Assembly: GCA_035629475.1 (NCBI GenBank)
Contig: DASPHS010000115.1
Span: forward strand, 1-10,773
Length of the DNA stretch: 10,773 nucleotides
Direction of reading: 5' to 3'
From: JARIHD01 sp035629475
GTDB taxonomy: Bacteria; Patescibacteriota; Saccharimonadia; Saccharimonadales; UBA4665
Under the pieces are notes generated by a model. That model searched no databases and was not told the origin of the DNA. It saw only the letters and a program-made list of their open reading frames with translations. Shown one piece after another: positions 1 to 5,370 of the stretch; position 1 is the stretch's first letter; each line of letters starts with the position of its first letter. The translations under genes were made by a program, and so were the position numbers.

Positions 1-5
1 ACAGT

Positions 6-21
6 ACTACTAAATAGTAGT
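6..21. repeat. Short perfect inverted repeat upstream of the first gene
   Basis: The arms ACTACTA (6-12) and TAGTAGT (15-21) are perfect complements around a 2-nt centre. The repeat ends just before the Shine-Dalgarno stretch GAGGGAGG (22-29). A 2-nt centre is too small for an RNA hairpin unless terminal pairs open, so a DNA operator is as likely as an RNA element. The window starts too close for a promoter to be placed around it. Confidence 0.45.
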
Positions 22-33
22 GAGGGAGGTCGC

Positions 34-936
34 ATGTTAACACAAGAACGGTTCGGGACCGTCAATCCATATACGCTCAATCAGGGCGAACTGGAACAGT
101 GGGCAGCATGGAACACCAGCAACATAGCAAGAAACCTTGCAGGCGTCGAACGGAACCTACAGGACGCGCTTGCCGGGCGCGATGAAGACCTGACAGCCCA
201 AAACCCAGACGAAGACGTACGACCCACCGGCGAAGTGTTCTACGTACCACGCGGTACCGAGAGCCCGCTGGCTACCGGCATCATCATACCGGCGGGCCTT
301 GGCGTTCTTGATTTAGAATTTGCCGAAAAAGACTGGAGCAGGGGTGAGGCAACCCGGGTCTACAATCCACTCACCGATTCGCTGGCAGTAACGGTACTCT
401 ACGATAGTGGTACGCCTGTTGTTATCGGTGGCATGCACAACAGGTTTCGCGCCACCGAGGACACACTGTTGCCGTCAGAAGTAGCTATTGGCGAGGACTG
501 GCAGGAATCATACGAAAATGTCTTTGCCGCCAAAGGCTTGAGTGCGGCCATCCGCAATAAAAGAGCAATGGAAATCGTGTCAGTCGCTACACGCAAAGGG
601 TATTTATCGAGCGGTAACGCCATAGCCATGATGAACGTCACATCAGTAATGACCGCCAGGGATGTCGACTTTTACTTTGCCTGCCTGGACGAGTCCATCG
701 GTGGCATGCTCAATCAAAAAGACGATGGCTTTATAGAGCTGGGCCTGCCGCGCATAAACTTCCATTCCCCGCGTCCGAATGCCAACCGCACGACAGTGCA
801 GGCCTGCAATGGGCCACAATGGCGCGCCAATATGCTCAACCCCGAGTCTCCTTCATACAGCCCCGTAGTACATAACCGTTTCTGGAGTTTCAATAATCGC
901 GTTATGAAAAAATATGCCGTTACAATCTTAAGCTAA
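34..936 (+). CDS. Hypothetical protein, possibly GNAT/acyl-homoserine-lactone-synthase-like fold
   Basis: This is a 300-residue protein that I do not recognise firmly. The start is supported by GGAGG at 25-29, four nt before the ATG. No signal peptide or membrane segment is visible. Residues 80-135 read as a series of beta strands around a short hairpin (ATRVYNP, SLAVTVLYD, PVVIGGMHN). Residues 179-222 (MEIVSVATRKGY, then NAIAMM, then DVDFYFACLDES) resemble the pattern of GNAT acyltransferases: a strand, a basic/glycine loop, a helix, then a strand. The classic acetyl-CoA loop Q/RxxGxG/A is not clear, so this is fold-level inference only. Residues 239-275 are proline- and asparagine-rich. The decarboxylase gene starts 16 bp downstream, which suggests related roles, although that gene may also have its own promoter. 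An unrelated fold remains possible. Confidence 0.8.
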   Translation: MLTQERFGTVNPYTLNQGELEQWAAWNTSNIARNLAGVERNLQDALAGRDEDLTAQNPDEDVRPTGEVFYVPRGTESPLATGIIIPAGLGVLDLEFAEKDWSRGEATRVYNPLTDSLAVTVLYDSGTPVVIGGMHNRFRATEDTLLPSEVAIGEDWQESYENVFAAKGLSAAIRNKRAMEIVSVATRKGYLSSGNAIAMMNVTSVMTARDVDFYFACLDESIGGMLNQKDDGFIELGLPRINFHSPRPNANRTTVQACNGPQWRANMLNPESPSYSPVVHNRFWSFNNRVMKKYAVTILS

Positions 937-937
937 A

Positions 938-946
938 TGATACTGT
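938..946 (+). promoter_or_regulatory. Candidate extended -10 for a leaderless decarboxylase mRNA
   Basis: TGATACTGT matches the extended -10 pattern TGnTAnnnT. It is followed by exactly 6 nt and the ATG at 953, so transcription would start on or next to the A of the start codon. No Shine-Dalgarno sequence lies in the 16-bp gap between the two genes, which fits leaderless initiation. No good -35 is visible (TTACAA at 920-925 would leave only 15 bp), so this stays a candidate. Confidence 0.4.
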
Positions 947-952
947 TACATA

Positions 953-2128
953 ATGTCACAACTTACGTTACCCAGCAGCACTCGTCCCACAGCACCATTA
1001 GCCCCTGAGCGATTATTTGCCCAACCGGCAGCAACCCGGCCGTTGCTCTACATAGACCTTGCCTGTATCAGCGATACCTACACTACCTTCCGGCAAGCGC
1101 TCCCCATGGCCACTGTCCACTATGCCATGAAGTGTAATCCGCACCCTCAGGTGCTCGAGCACATCAAAGCGCTGGGCGGCAGCTTCGAGATTGCCTCATA
1201 TAATGAATTGGCACTGCTGCAAAAAATCGGGGTCAACCCAGCAGAAGTGCTGTACAGTAATCCCGTCAAAAGCCCCCGTGATATCCGGCGGGCGTATGCC
1301 GCAGGCTTGCGGTGCTTTGCCTTTCAGAGTGAAGACGAGCTGCAAAAGTTTGCAGCACTCAAAAAATCCGACATCAAAGTATACCTCCGCCTTACGACAC
1401 CACTTGGCAAGAGTACCGTGGCCAGCGAAGCCAAATTCGGCCAGCCGGCAACCAGTGAAGATGAGCAAAAACATGCCGTCAGCCTTATGGAACAGGCCAG
1501 GGGTGCCGGACTGGAGCCCTATGGCTTAGCCTTTCATGTGGGCTCACAGATGGAGGACCCCGAAGCCTGGACCGAATCACTGCGCAATACTGGTACGCTC
1601 ATGGAGCTACTGCAACAGAGCGGCATCCATATAACAATGCTCGACATCGGCGGCGGCTTTCCAGCCTATCACAGTGCGAATATCCCGCCGTTATCGGTAT
1701 TCGGCAAAGCCATTAGCCGCGAGCTTGCCAAACTGCCGTACCAGCCAGCAAAAGTAGCGATTGAACCGGGAAGGGCACTCGTTAGTGATGCCGGCGCCCT
1801 CGTGGCCGAAGTGTACGGCAAGGCCTTGCGCAATGGACAGTGGTGGCTCTATCTAAGTGTCGGGGCCTTCAACGGCCTCATGGAAGCTCTGGAGTCTGGC
1901 ACCGAGTTGCAGTATCCCATGGTTGACTCACGTGGCTCAGCAGAACAAGCCAGCTATGTGATTACCGGTCCTAGCTGCGATAGCCAAGACACCATCAGCA
2001 TGAGCCAGCTGCTATCGAGCGACATCCAGACCGGGGACCGGGTCATCATCTATACCACCGGTGCGTACACAACCGCTTATGCCTCCGGCTTCAACGGCAT
2101 GCCCACACCGCGCGTCATATGTAGCTAG
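953..2128 (+). CDS. Fold-III PLP-dependent decarboxylase (ornithine/lysine decarboxylase-like)
   Basis: A 391-residue, cytosolic alanine-racemase-fold amino-acid decarboxylase of the eukaryotic ODC/DapDC group. It probably decarboxylates a basic amino acid such as ornithine to putrescine. Visible landmarks, in order: YAMKCN with the PLP Schiff-base Lys60, HVGS (His195), the phosphate-binding GGG (233-235), EPGR (271-274), GPSCDSQDT (339-347) with the catalytic Cys342 matching mouse ODC Cys360, and GAYT (370-373) with Tyr372. The length is typical of bacterial members. The Cys-Asp pair favours ODC/LDC over alanine racemase. The substrate-specificity stretch FNGLMEALE (306-314) has Glu311 where ODC has its substrate-binding Asp332, by my alignment, so ornithine versus lysine, arginine or another amine precursor is open. 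Residues 1-30 are a Pro/Ala-rich tail outside the fold. The start has no Shine-Dalgarno sequence; a -10-like box 6 nt upstream suggests leaderless translation. Confidence 0.93.
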   Translation: MSQLTLPSSTRPTAPLAPERLFAQPAATRPLLYIDLACISDTYTTFRQALPMATVHYAMKCNPHPQVLEHIKALGGSFEIASYNELALLQKIGVNPAEVLYSNPVKSPRDIRRAYAAGLRCFAFQSEDELQKFAALKKSDIKVYLRLTTPLGKSTVASEAKFGQPATSEDEQKHAVSLMEQARGAGLEPYGLAFHVGSQMEDPEAWTESLRNTGTLMELLQQSGIHITMLDIGGGFPAYHSANIPPLSVFGKAISRELAKLPYQPAKVAIEPGRALVSDAGALVAEVYGKALRNGQWWLYLSVGAFNGLMEALESGTELQYPMVDSRGSAEQASYVITGPSCDSQDTISMSQLLSSDIQTGDRVIIYTTGAYTTAYASGFNGMPTPRVICS

Positions 2129-2132
2129 TTAC

Positions 2133-2158
2133 AGGCAATCATAATCGTATTGCTTTTT
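2133..2158 (+). terminator. Weak terminator-like hairpin after the decarboxylase
   Basis: GCAAT (2135-2139) pairs with ATTGC (2149-2153), extended by a G-U and an A-U pair, around a 9-nt loop, and runs straight into T2154-T2158. The stem is short and AT-rich, so efficiency is doubtful. It overlaps the -35 region of the next promoter. Confidence 0.35.
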
Positions 2159-2178
2159 AATTAGTTTTGTGGTATTAT
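2150..2178 (+). promoter_or_regulatory. Promoter with extended -10, apparently leaderless start at 2186
   Basis: TTGCTT (2150-2155), a 17-bp spacer, and TATTAT (2173-2178) preceded by TGG at 2170-2172, giving the extended -10 TGGTATTAT. The ATG at 2186 follows 7 nt later, so the transcript should begin at or within a base or two of the start codon. An overlapping TATAAT (2176-2181) is the alternative -10, only 4 nt from the ATG. No Shine-Dalgarno sequence is present. Confidence 0.6.
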
Positions 2179-2185
2179 AATAACT

Positions 2186-3223
2186 ATGAATCGTGAAGCA
2201 CATCCGAACGTATACATTGCAAGCACTTATGAAGGTACTCAGATCCCTGAAGCACTGCAGCCACAACTGGCTACAGATTTCCGCTTTGAGGACGCTCGCG
2301 CCACTATGCTCAGTGAAACCCTGCCAATCAAGCAGGTGCACGCTGGACTGCAGTACAACGGCGAGCCAGTATACACAGCTGAAGAAGTTGCTCGATATGG
2401 CGCAGCCCCAACCGGCCCCACGCGCCCCGTGACACTTGAAGAAGCGACTGCCGCTCGTAACGGTGAAGCGCAGCCTACCGAAGAGCTGCCAGTCGTCCCT
2501 AACCGCCGACGCGAGACTCTGCTTGCACGCAGCCGCCTTGGCGAACGTGCAGCAGCACCAGCGACTGCCCAGCAGGAAGCCGCTGCCCCCGCCGCACCTA
2601 CGGCTGAAACTGCTGAAACCGACAAGAAGCAGGGCCTGATGGCCAAACTGGGTGGCCTCGCAACCAAGAGCGTCGCCTTCATTAAGGAACAGACACAAAA
2701 GCGCCGCAAGGTGACTCCTATCAAGTCAGTGAAAAAGGAAGACCCAGCTGACAAGCAGATACCTGGCATGCAGCCCGCCAGCAAGGAATCCGAACCAGCT
2801 GAGCCAGTACAGCCTGCCACTCGTCCACACCGCCCAGAACGCGTTGTTCGTACCGTTCCCGCCGCCCCAGCAGGCACTGAACGCAAGACAGCCCAACAGT
2901 GGCTCGACGAGACGAGTGAAGAGATTGCTCGTGCCCGCCGTGGTGAAGACACGACAACTACCCAAGTACGGCAGCCAAAGCCTACTATTCTTGGCAAGCC
3001 AAGTGTTGAATACGGCTCAGAACAGCGTAACACCGCAGGCACACGTCGTACGGCCGGCACCACCGCAGTTAACGGCCTTCGCCGCGCCGCCAGTACCGCT
3101 CGTCCTTACGTGCGCAAAGCCGCCGAACAGGTTGACCCACGCACCACACAGGGTCGCCAGAACTTGCGCCGCGTAGCAAAAGCAGGCGCTACCGCCTACG
3201 CAGCACGCCGCGTAGCACGCTAA
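2186..3223 (+). CDS. Hypothetical disordered basic Ala/Pro/Arg-rich protein
   Basis: A 345-residue protein with no recognisable catalytic motif. Residues 1-75 have mixed composition and may fold (NVYIASTYEG, LQYNGEPVYTAEEVARYG). Residues 76-145 are rich in Ala, Pro, Thr and Glu. Residues 146-185 form a Lys-rich stretch that includes a possible amphipathic helix (LMAKLGGLATKSVAFIKEQ). Residues 186-270 are again Pro/Glu/Arg-rich, and residues 280-345 are strongly basic with many Arg and Ala. Only one Trp (239) and no Cys are seen. The composition suggests a soluble, largely disordered protein whose tail could bind nucleic acid or ribosomes, but that is inference. It has its own promoter and a strong terminator, so it is probably monocistronic. 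The steady codon choice and the match of promoter to start make it a real gene. Confidence 0.85.
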   Translation: MNREAHPNVYIASTYEGTQIPEALQPQLATDFRFEDARATMLSETLPIKQVHAGLQYNGEPVYTAEEVARYGAAPTGPTRPVTLEEATAARNGEAQPTEELPVVPNRRRETLLARSRLGERAAAPATAQQEAAAPAAPTAETAETDKKQGLMAKLGGLATKSVAFIKEQTQKRRKVTPIKSVKKEDPADKQIPGMQPASKESEPAEPVQPATRPHRPERVVRTVPAAPAGTERKTAQQWLDETSEEIARARRGEDTTTTQVRQPKPTILGKPSVEYGSEQRNTAGTRRTAGTTAVNGLRRAASTARPYVRKAAEQVDPRTTQGRQNLRRVAKAGATAYAARRVAR

Positions 3224-3242
3224 GGTTTATGAAGCCCACAGG

Positions 3243-3275
3243 AACGCCCCGGATGCTGGACATTCGGGGCGTTTT
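3243..3275 (+). terminator. Strong intrinsic terminator
   Basis: A 13-bp stem starts AACGCCCCG (3243-3251) and is closed by CGGGGCGTT (3265-3273); the inner pairs are G-U, A-U, U-A and G-C around the loop CTGGA. The run TTTT ends at 3275. It closes the transcript of the 345-residue protein. Confidence 0.9.
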
Positions 3276-3285
3276 ACTGTACAAT
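3257..3285 (+). promoter_or_regulatory. Promoter of rplK, nested in the preceding terminator
   Basis: TGGACA (3257-3262, five of six to TTGACA), a 17-bp spacer, and TACAAT (3280-3285). The -35 occupies the loop and upper stem of the terminator hairpin and the -10 starts 4 bp after its T-run. The predicted start near 3292 gives rplK a leader of about 77 nt. Confidence 0.65.
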
Positions 3286-3294
3286 CACATCTGT

Positions 3295-3349
3295 TACGCA
3301 CTTCGATACAACGAAGAAGCGTGTACAGAAGCTTCTACTCTGTACGCAC
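3295..3349 (+). promoter_or_regulatory. Structured rplK leader with alternative pairings
   Basis: Hairpin A: CTTCG (3301-3305) with CGAAG (3312-3316), extendable through ACGC (3296-3299) with GCGT (3319-3322). Hairpin B: GTGTACAGA (3321-3329) with TCTGTACGC (3339-3347), 9 bp including one G-U pair. A competing pairing joins AGAAGC (3315-3320) to GCTTCT (3331-3336) and would break both. TACGCAC occurs twice (3295-3301 and 3343-3349). The Shine-Dalgarno AAGGAGAT lies shortly after. This suggests a regulated leader, but the family is not recognised. Confidence 0.4.
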
Positions 3350-3368
3350 AATTAAGGAGATATAACCC

Positions 3369-3797
3369 ATGGCAAAAGCCGTAAAAGCAAACTTGAAGAT
3401 GAAAATCCCTGCCGGTCGCGCATCCGCTGCGCCTCCCGTTGGTAGCTCACTCGGTCAGCACGGTGTGAACATGATGGACTTCATCAACCCGTTCAACGAC
3501 CAGACCAAAGACATGAACGGCCAGACCGTGACCGTACACATTACTATTTACGAAGACCGCACCATGAGCTGGCGCGTCGTGGCTATGCCAACTGACGACC
3601 GCATCCGTGCAGCCCTCGGTATCCAAAAGGGTTCCGGCAAGCCTAACAGCGAAAAAATCGCCAAGAAGCTTACACAGGAACAACTGACAAAGATTGCCGA
3701 AGAAAAAGCTGCCGACATGAACGCAGAAGACATCGAAGCCATCAAGAAGATGGTTGCCGGTACTGCTCGTTCTATGGGCGTTGAAGTAGAGGCCTAA
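3369..3797 (+). CDS. rplK: 50S ribosomal protein L11
   Basis: A 142-residue protein, the usual bacterial length, that binds the GTPase-associated centre of 23S rRNA at the stalk base. N-terminal landmarks are IPAGRASAAPPVG (13-25) and LGQHGVNMMDF; the C-terminal RNA-binding domain shows GSGKPN, KAADMNAEDIEA and the terminal GTARSMGVEVE. The start is set by AAGGAGAT about 9 nt upstream. Odd points: the position of E. coli Pro26 is Ser26 (PPVGSS instead of PPVGPA), and the interdomain TPPAA segment reads AMPTDD. Substitutions at the N-terminal prolines are known to give thiopeptide resistance in other bacteria. A GTG-started ORF begins 2 nt after the stop, and rplA follows as a separate transcription unit with its own promoter instead of the simple rplK-rplA pair. 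Confidence 0.98.
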   Translation: MAKAVKANLKMKIPAGRASAAPPVGSSLGQHGVNMMDFINPFNDQTKDMNGQTVTVHITIYEDRTMSWRVVAMPTDDRIRAALGIQKGSGKPNSEKIAKKLTQEQLTKIAEEKAADMNAEDIEAIKKMVAGTARSMGVEVEA

Positions 3798-3799
3798 CC

Positions 3800-4069
3800 G
3801 TGGGCGGAGAAACAGCTCCGCACGCGTCACCCTGGCATGAAACAAAAGAGCCTGGTGTCTACCTTGACACCAGGCTCTTGCCTTGGCAGGAACGGGTAAA
3901 GCGGCTGGCCAGAATATCGCTGGGGTTCTTTGGAGAGATACGTTTGTACCCCCATGATGACGAAACAGCATATCAGTACACCGTCGAGCATACTCGTGCC
4001 GTTAACCAGCGTATTTTAGAGCAGCACCCGTACGCCGGCAGCCCCAATCCGCCCTTCCAACAGGGATAA
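3800..4069 (+). CDS. Small hypothetical protein between rplK and rplA
   Basis: A 89-residue ORF starting at GTG, 2 nt after the rplK stop. GAGG (3789-3792) at 7-nt spacing inside the end of rplK supports translation coupled to L11. No domain is recognised. Residues 28-50 (PWQERVKRLARISLGFF) could form an amphipathic helix. The C-terminal half is rich in His, Tyr, Gln and Pro (for example QHPYAGSPNPPFQQG). There is no signal peptide. The codon usage resembles the neighbours. The doubt is a perfect 14-bp inverted repeat inside codons 16-27, which is unusual in coding DNA, and no in-frame ATG lies after it. The end of this ORF overlaps the -35 of the rplA promoter. Confidence 0.55.
   Translation: MGGETAPHASPWHETKEPGVYLDTRLLPWQERVKRLARISLGFFGEIRLYPHDDETAYQYTVEHTRAVNQRILEQHPYAGSPNPPFQQG
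3846..3879. repeat. Perfect 14-bp inverted repeat, hairpin inside the small ORF
   Basis: AAGAGCCTGGTGTC (3846-3859) and GACACCAGGCTCTT (3866-3879) with the 6-nt loop TACCTT. On the + strand no T-run follows (GCCTTGGC). On the - strand the stem is followed by TTGTTT, terminator-like for reverse transcription. It lies 49 nt past the rplK stop, so it may end or stabilise the rplK mRNA. Confidence 0.75.
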
Positions 4070-4083
4070 TAATCTGGTATAAT
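4055..4083 (+). promoter_or_regulatory. Promoter of rplA with extended -10
   Basis: TTCCAA (4055-4060), a 17-bp spacer, and TATAAT (4078-4083) preceded by TGG, giving a perfect extended -10 TGGTATAAT. The predicted start near 4090 leaves a leader of about 58 nt that carries the L1-site-like structure. Confidence 0.75.
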
Positions 4084-4100
4084 CAGTTTTAATCATTAAG

Positions 4101-4140
4101 TTTGTGGGAGGCTTCACGGCCGCATGCACCACGAAAGGAG
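4101..4140 (+). promoter_or_regulatory. Candidate L1 autoregulatory mRNA leader (L1-binding site mimic)
   Basis: The lower stem TTTGTGG (4101-4107) pairs with CCACGAA (4129-4135) over 7 bp with one G-U pair. The 5' internal-loop bases GA (4108-4109) face GCATGCA (4122-4128). The upper stem GGC (4110-4112) pairs with GCC (4119-4121). This is the asymmetric-loop shape of the L1 site in 23S rRNA and in known L1 mRNA leaders, including the GUGGGAG strand and the closing ACCAC. The Shine-Dalgarno AAAGGAG (4134-4140) overlaps the base of the lower stem, so L1 binding could block rplA translation. The ATG at 4124 lies in the loop and is not the gene start. Confidence 0.65.
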
Positions 4141-4147
4141 ATCCCCT

Positions 4148-5116
4148 ATGGCAAAAGCCAAAAAAGAAGAAGACAAGAGCATTGTCGAAACCGTCGTAGA
4201 AAAAGTTGCCGACGTTGCTGAAACTGTCGTTGAAAAGGTAGCCGACACCGCTACCGCCGTTGTAGATGCAGTCACTCCTGACAGCGACAAAGAAGAGAAG
4301 GCTACTGCCAAGGCCGGCAAGCGCAGCGCAAAGGCTATCGAAGCCGCTGAAGAGAAGGCTGCTAAAGAAGAGCGCAAGGCTGCTAACGTTGAAGCCGAAG
4401 CCGCTGAAGGCCCAAAGCAGCGCAGCAACCCAACCCGCCCACGCATCGAGCGCCAAGGCAAGAACTTCCGTTCTGCTGCTGAAAAGGTAGAAAAAGACAA
4501 GACGTACACCCTCTCTGAGGCCATCGCCCTTGCCATCACTACCAGCCCGATCAAGTTCGACGCGACCGTTGAGGTACATGTTAACTTGAACGTTGACCCT
4601 CGCCACGCTGACCAGAACATCCGCGACAACCTGGTACTGCCTGCCGGTACCGGTAAGAGCGTCCGTGTTGCTGTATTCGCTGACGATGCCGTAGAAGGCG
4701 CTGACCTGAGCGGTGTAGAAGCAATCCTGAAGGACCTCGAAAAGGGTGCTATCAACTTTGACATCCTGATTGCTACTCCAGCAAACATGGCCAAGCTTGG
4801 TAAGTTCGCCCGCGTACTTGGTCCTCGCGGCCTGATGCCAAACCCTAAGAGTGGTACCGTAACCACCGACGTCGCCAAGGCCGTATCTGAAGCCAAGGCT
4901 GGCCGTGTTGAATACCGTGTCGACAGCACCGGTATCGTGCACATTGGTGCCGGTAAGGTAAGCTTTGGTACTGATAAGATCGAGCAGAACCTGCGTGCAA
5001 TCTTTGCCAGCCTCAAGAGCAACAAGCCTGCATCTGTAAAGAGCAGCTACGTAAAGGCTATCCACCTGGCAACCACCATGGGCCCATCCATCAAGGTTGG
5101 CGTAAACGAACTCTAA
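4148..5116 (+). CDS. rplA: 50S ribosomal protein L1 with long N-terminal extension
   Basis: A 322-residue protein; bacterial L1 is usually about 230. The conserved body runs from about residue 102: GKNFRSAAEKVEKDKTYTLSEAI, then IKFDATVEVHVNLNVDPRHADQNIRD, LPAGTGKSVRVAVFA, ARVLGPRGLMPNPKSGTVT (221-239) and a C-terminal GPSIKVGVN. L1 binds 23S rRNA at the mobile stalk by the E site and represses its own synthesis in many bacteria. Residues 1-100 are an added Lys/Ala/Glu/Val-rich segment with 11-residue repeats (13-23, 24-34, and a weaker 35-45). The start at 4148 is chosen over the upstream in-frame ATG at 4124 because AAAGGAG sits 7 nt before it and 4124 lies inside the structured leader. A terminator follows 19 bp after the stop. 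Confidence 0.97.
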   Translation: MAKAKKEEDKSIVETVVEKVADVAETVVEKVADTATAVVDAVTPDSDKEEKATAKAGKRSAKAIEAAEEKAAKEERKAANVEAEAAEGPKQRSNPTRPRIERQGKNFRSAAEKVEKDKTYTLSEAIALAITTSPIKFDATVEVHVNLNVDPRHADQNIRDNLVLPAGTGKSVRVAVFADDAVEGADLSGVEAILKDLEKGAINFDILIATPANMAKLGKFARVLGPRGLMPNPKSGTVTTDVAKAVSEAKAGRVEYRVDSTGIVHIGAGKVSFGTDKIEQNLRAIFASLKSNKPASVKSSYVKAIHLATTMGPSIKVGVNEL

Positions 5117-5135
5117 GCTTCGTTGTACCCATACA

Positions 5136-5169
5136 AATAATCCCGCTCACTGCAGCGGGATTATTTTTT
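5136..5169 (+). terminator. Intrinsic terminator of rplA
   Basis: AATAATCCCGCT (5136-5147) pairs with AGCGGGATTATT (5154-5165) over 12 bp around a 6-nt loop, followed by T5164-T5169. A textbook rho-independent terminator. Confidence 0.93.
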
Positions 5170-5180
5170 ATGTCAGATGA

Positions 5181-5229
5181 GGCGATGAGCTAACGGTCGC
5201 CGCCGTCGCCAGGGAGCACCCCTGGGGCG
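5181..5229. other. GC-rich structured segment upstream of the dcd-like gene
   Basis: GGCGA (5181-5185) can pair with TCGCC (5197-5201). CCAGGG (5209-5214) pairs with CCCTGG (5220-5225) around a 5-nt loop, with extra GC pairs available from CGCC (5207-5210) to GGCG (5226-5229). No ORF, tRNA or known riboswitch is recognised. It lies upstream of the candidate dcd promoter, so it would need its own or read-through transcription to be an RNA element. Confidence 0.3.
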
Positions 5230-5268
5230 CAAGCATAAGCGGTATCACGAACCATAAGAGTTGTAATT

Positions 5269-5297
5269 TTGGCAAATTGCTTGCCGGGCTGTATTAC
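5269..5297 (+). promoter_or_regulatory. Candidate promoter of the dcd / tmk-thyX operon
   Basis: TTGGCA (5269-5274, five of six), a 17-bp spacer, and TATTAC (5292-5297). A second option is TTGCCG (5281-5286), 18 bp, TACAAT (5305-5310). An inverted repeat TGTATT (5290-5295) / AATACA (5308-5313) covers both -10 boxes and could be an operator. The strong Shine-Dalgarno GGGGGAG (5360-5366) then lies 4 nt before the ATG. Confidence 0.5.
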
Positions 5298-5370
5298 TTG
5301 GCCGTACAATACAAGTAACTTTTTTGAGGGAAGTTGACTCTTTATAGAGATTCATTTTAGGGGGAGATAT

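Noticed and set aside
2239..3063. 274-residue - strand ORF opposite the Ala/Pro-rich protein
   Set aside because: Repetitive Ala/Arg/Ser translation expected from antisense reading of the + gene; no start signal.
4124..4147. Upstream ATG giving L1 eight extra residues
   Set aside because: It has no proper ribosome site, lies in the loop of the L1-site-like leader, and the ATG at 4148 has AAAGGAG at 7 nt.
4016..5065. Long - strand ORFs (303 and 349 residues) opposite rplA
   Set aside because: They are shadows of the high-GC third-position bias of rplA, lack ribosome sites and cross its promoter and leader.
5170..5368. Possible tRNA, SRP RNA or riboswitch upstream of the dcd-like gene
   Set aside because: Local GC hairpins exist, but no cloverleaf, SRP core or known aptamer motif could be matched by eye; listed only as a structured segment.
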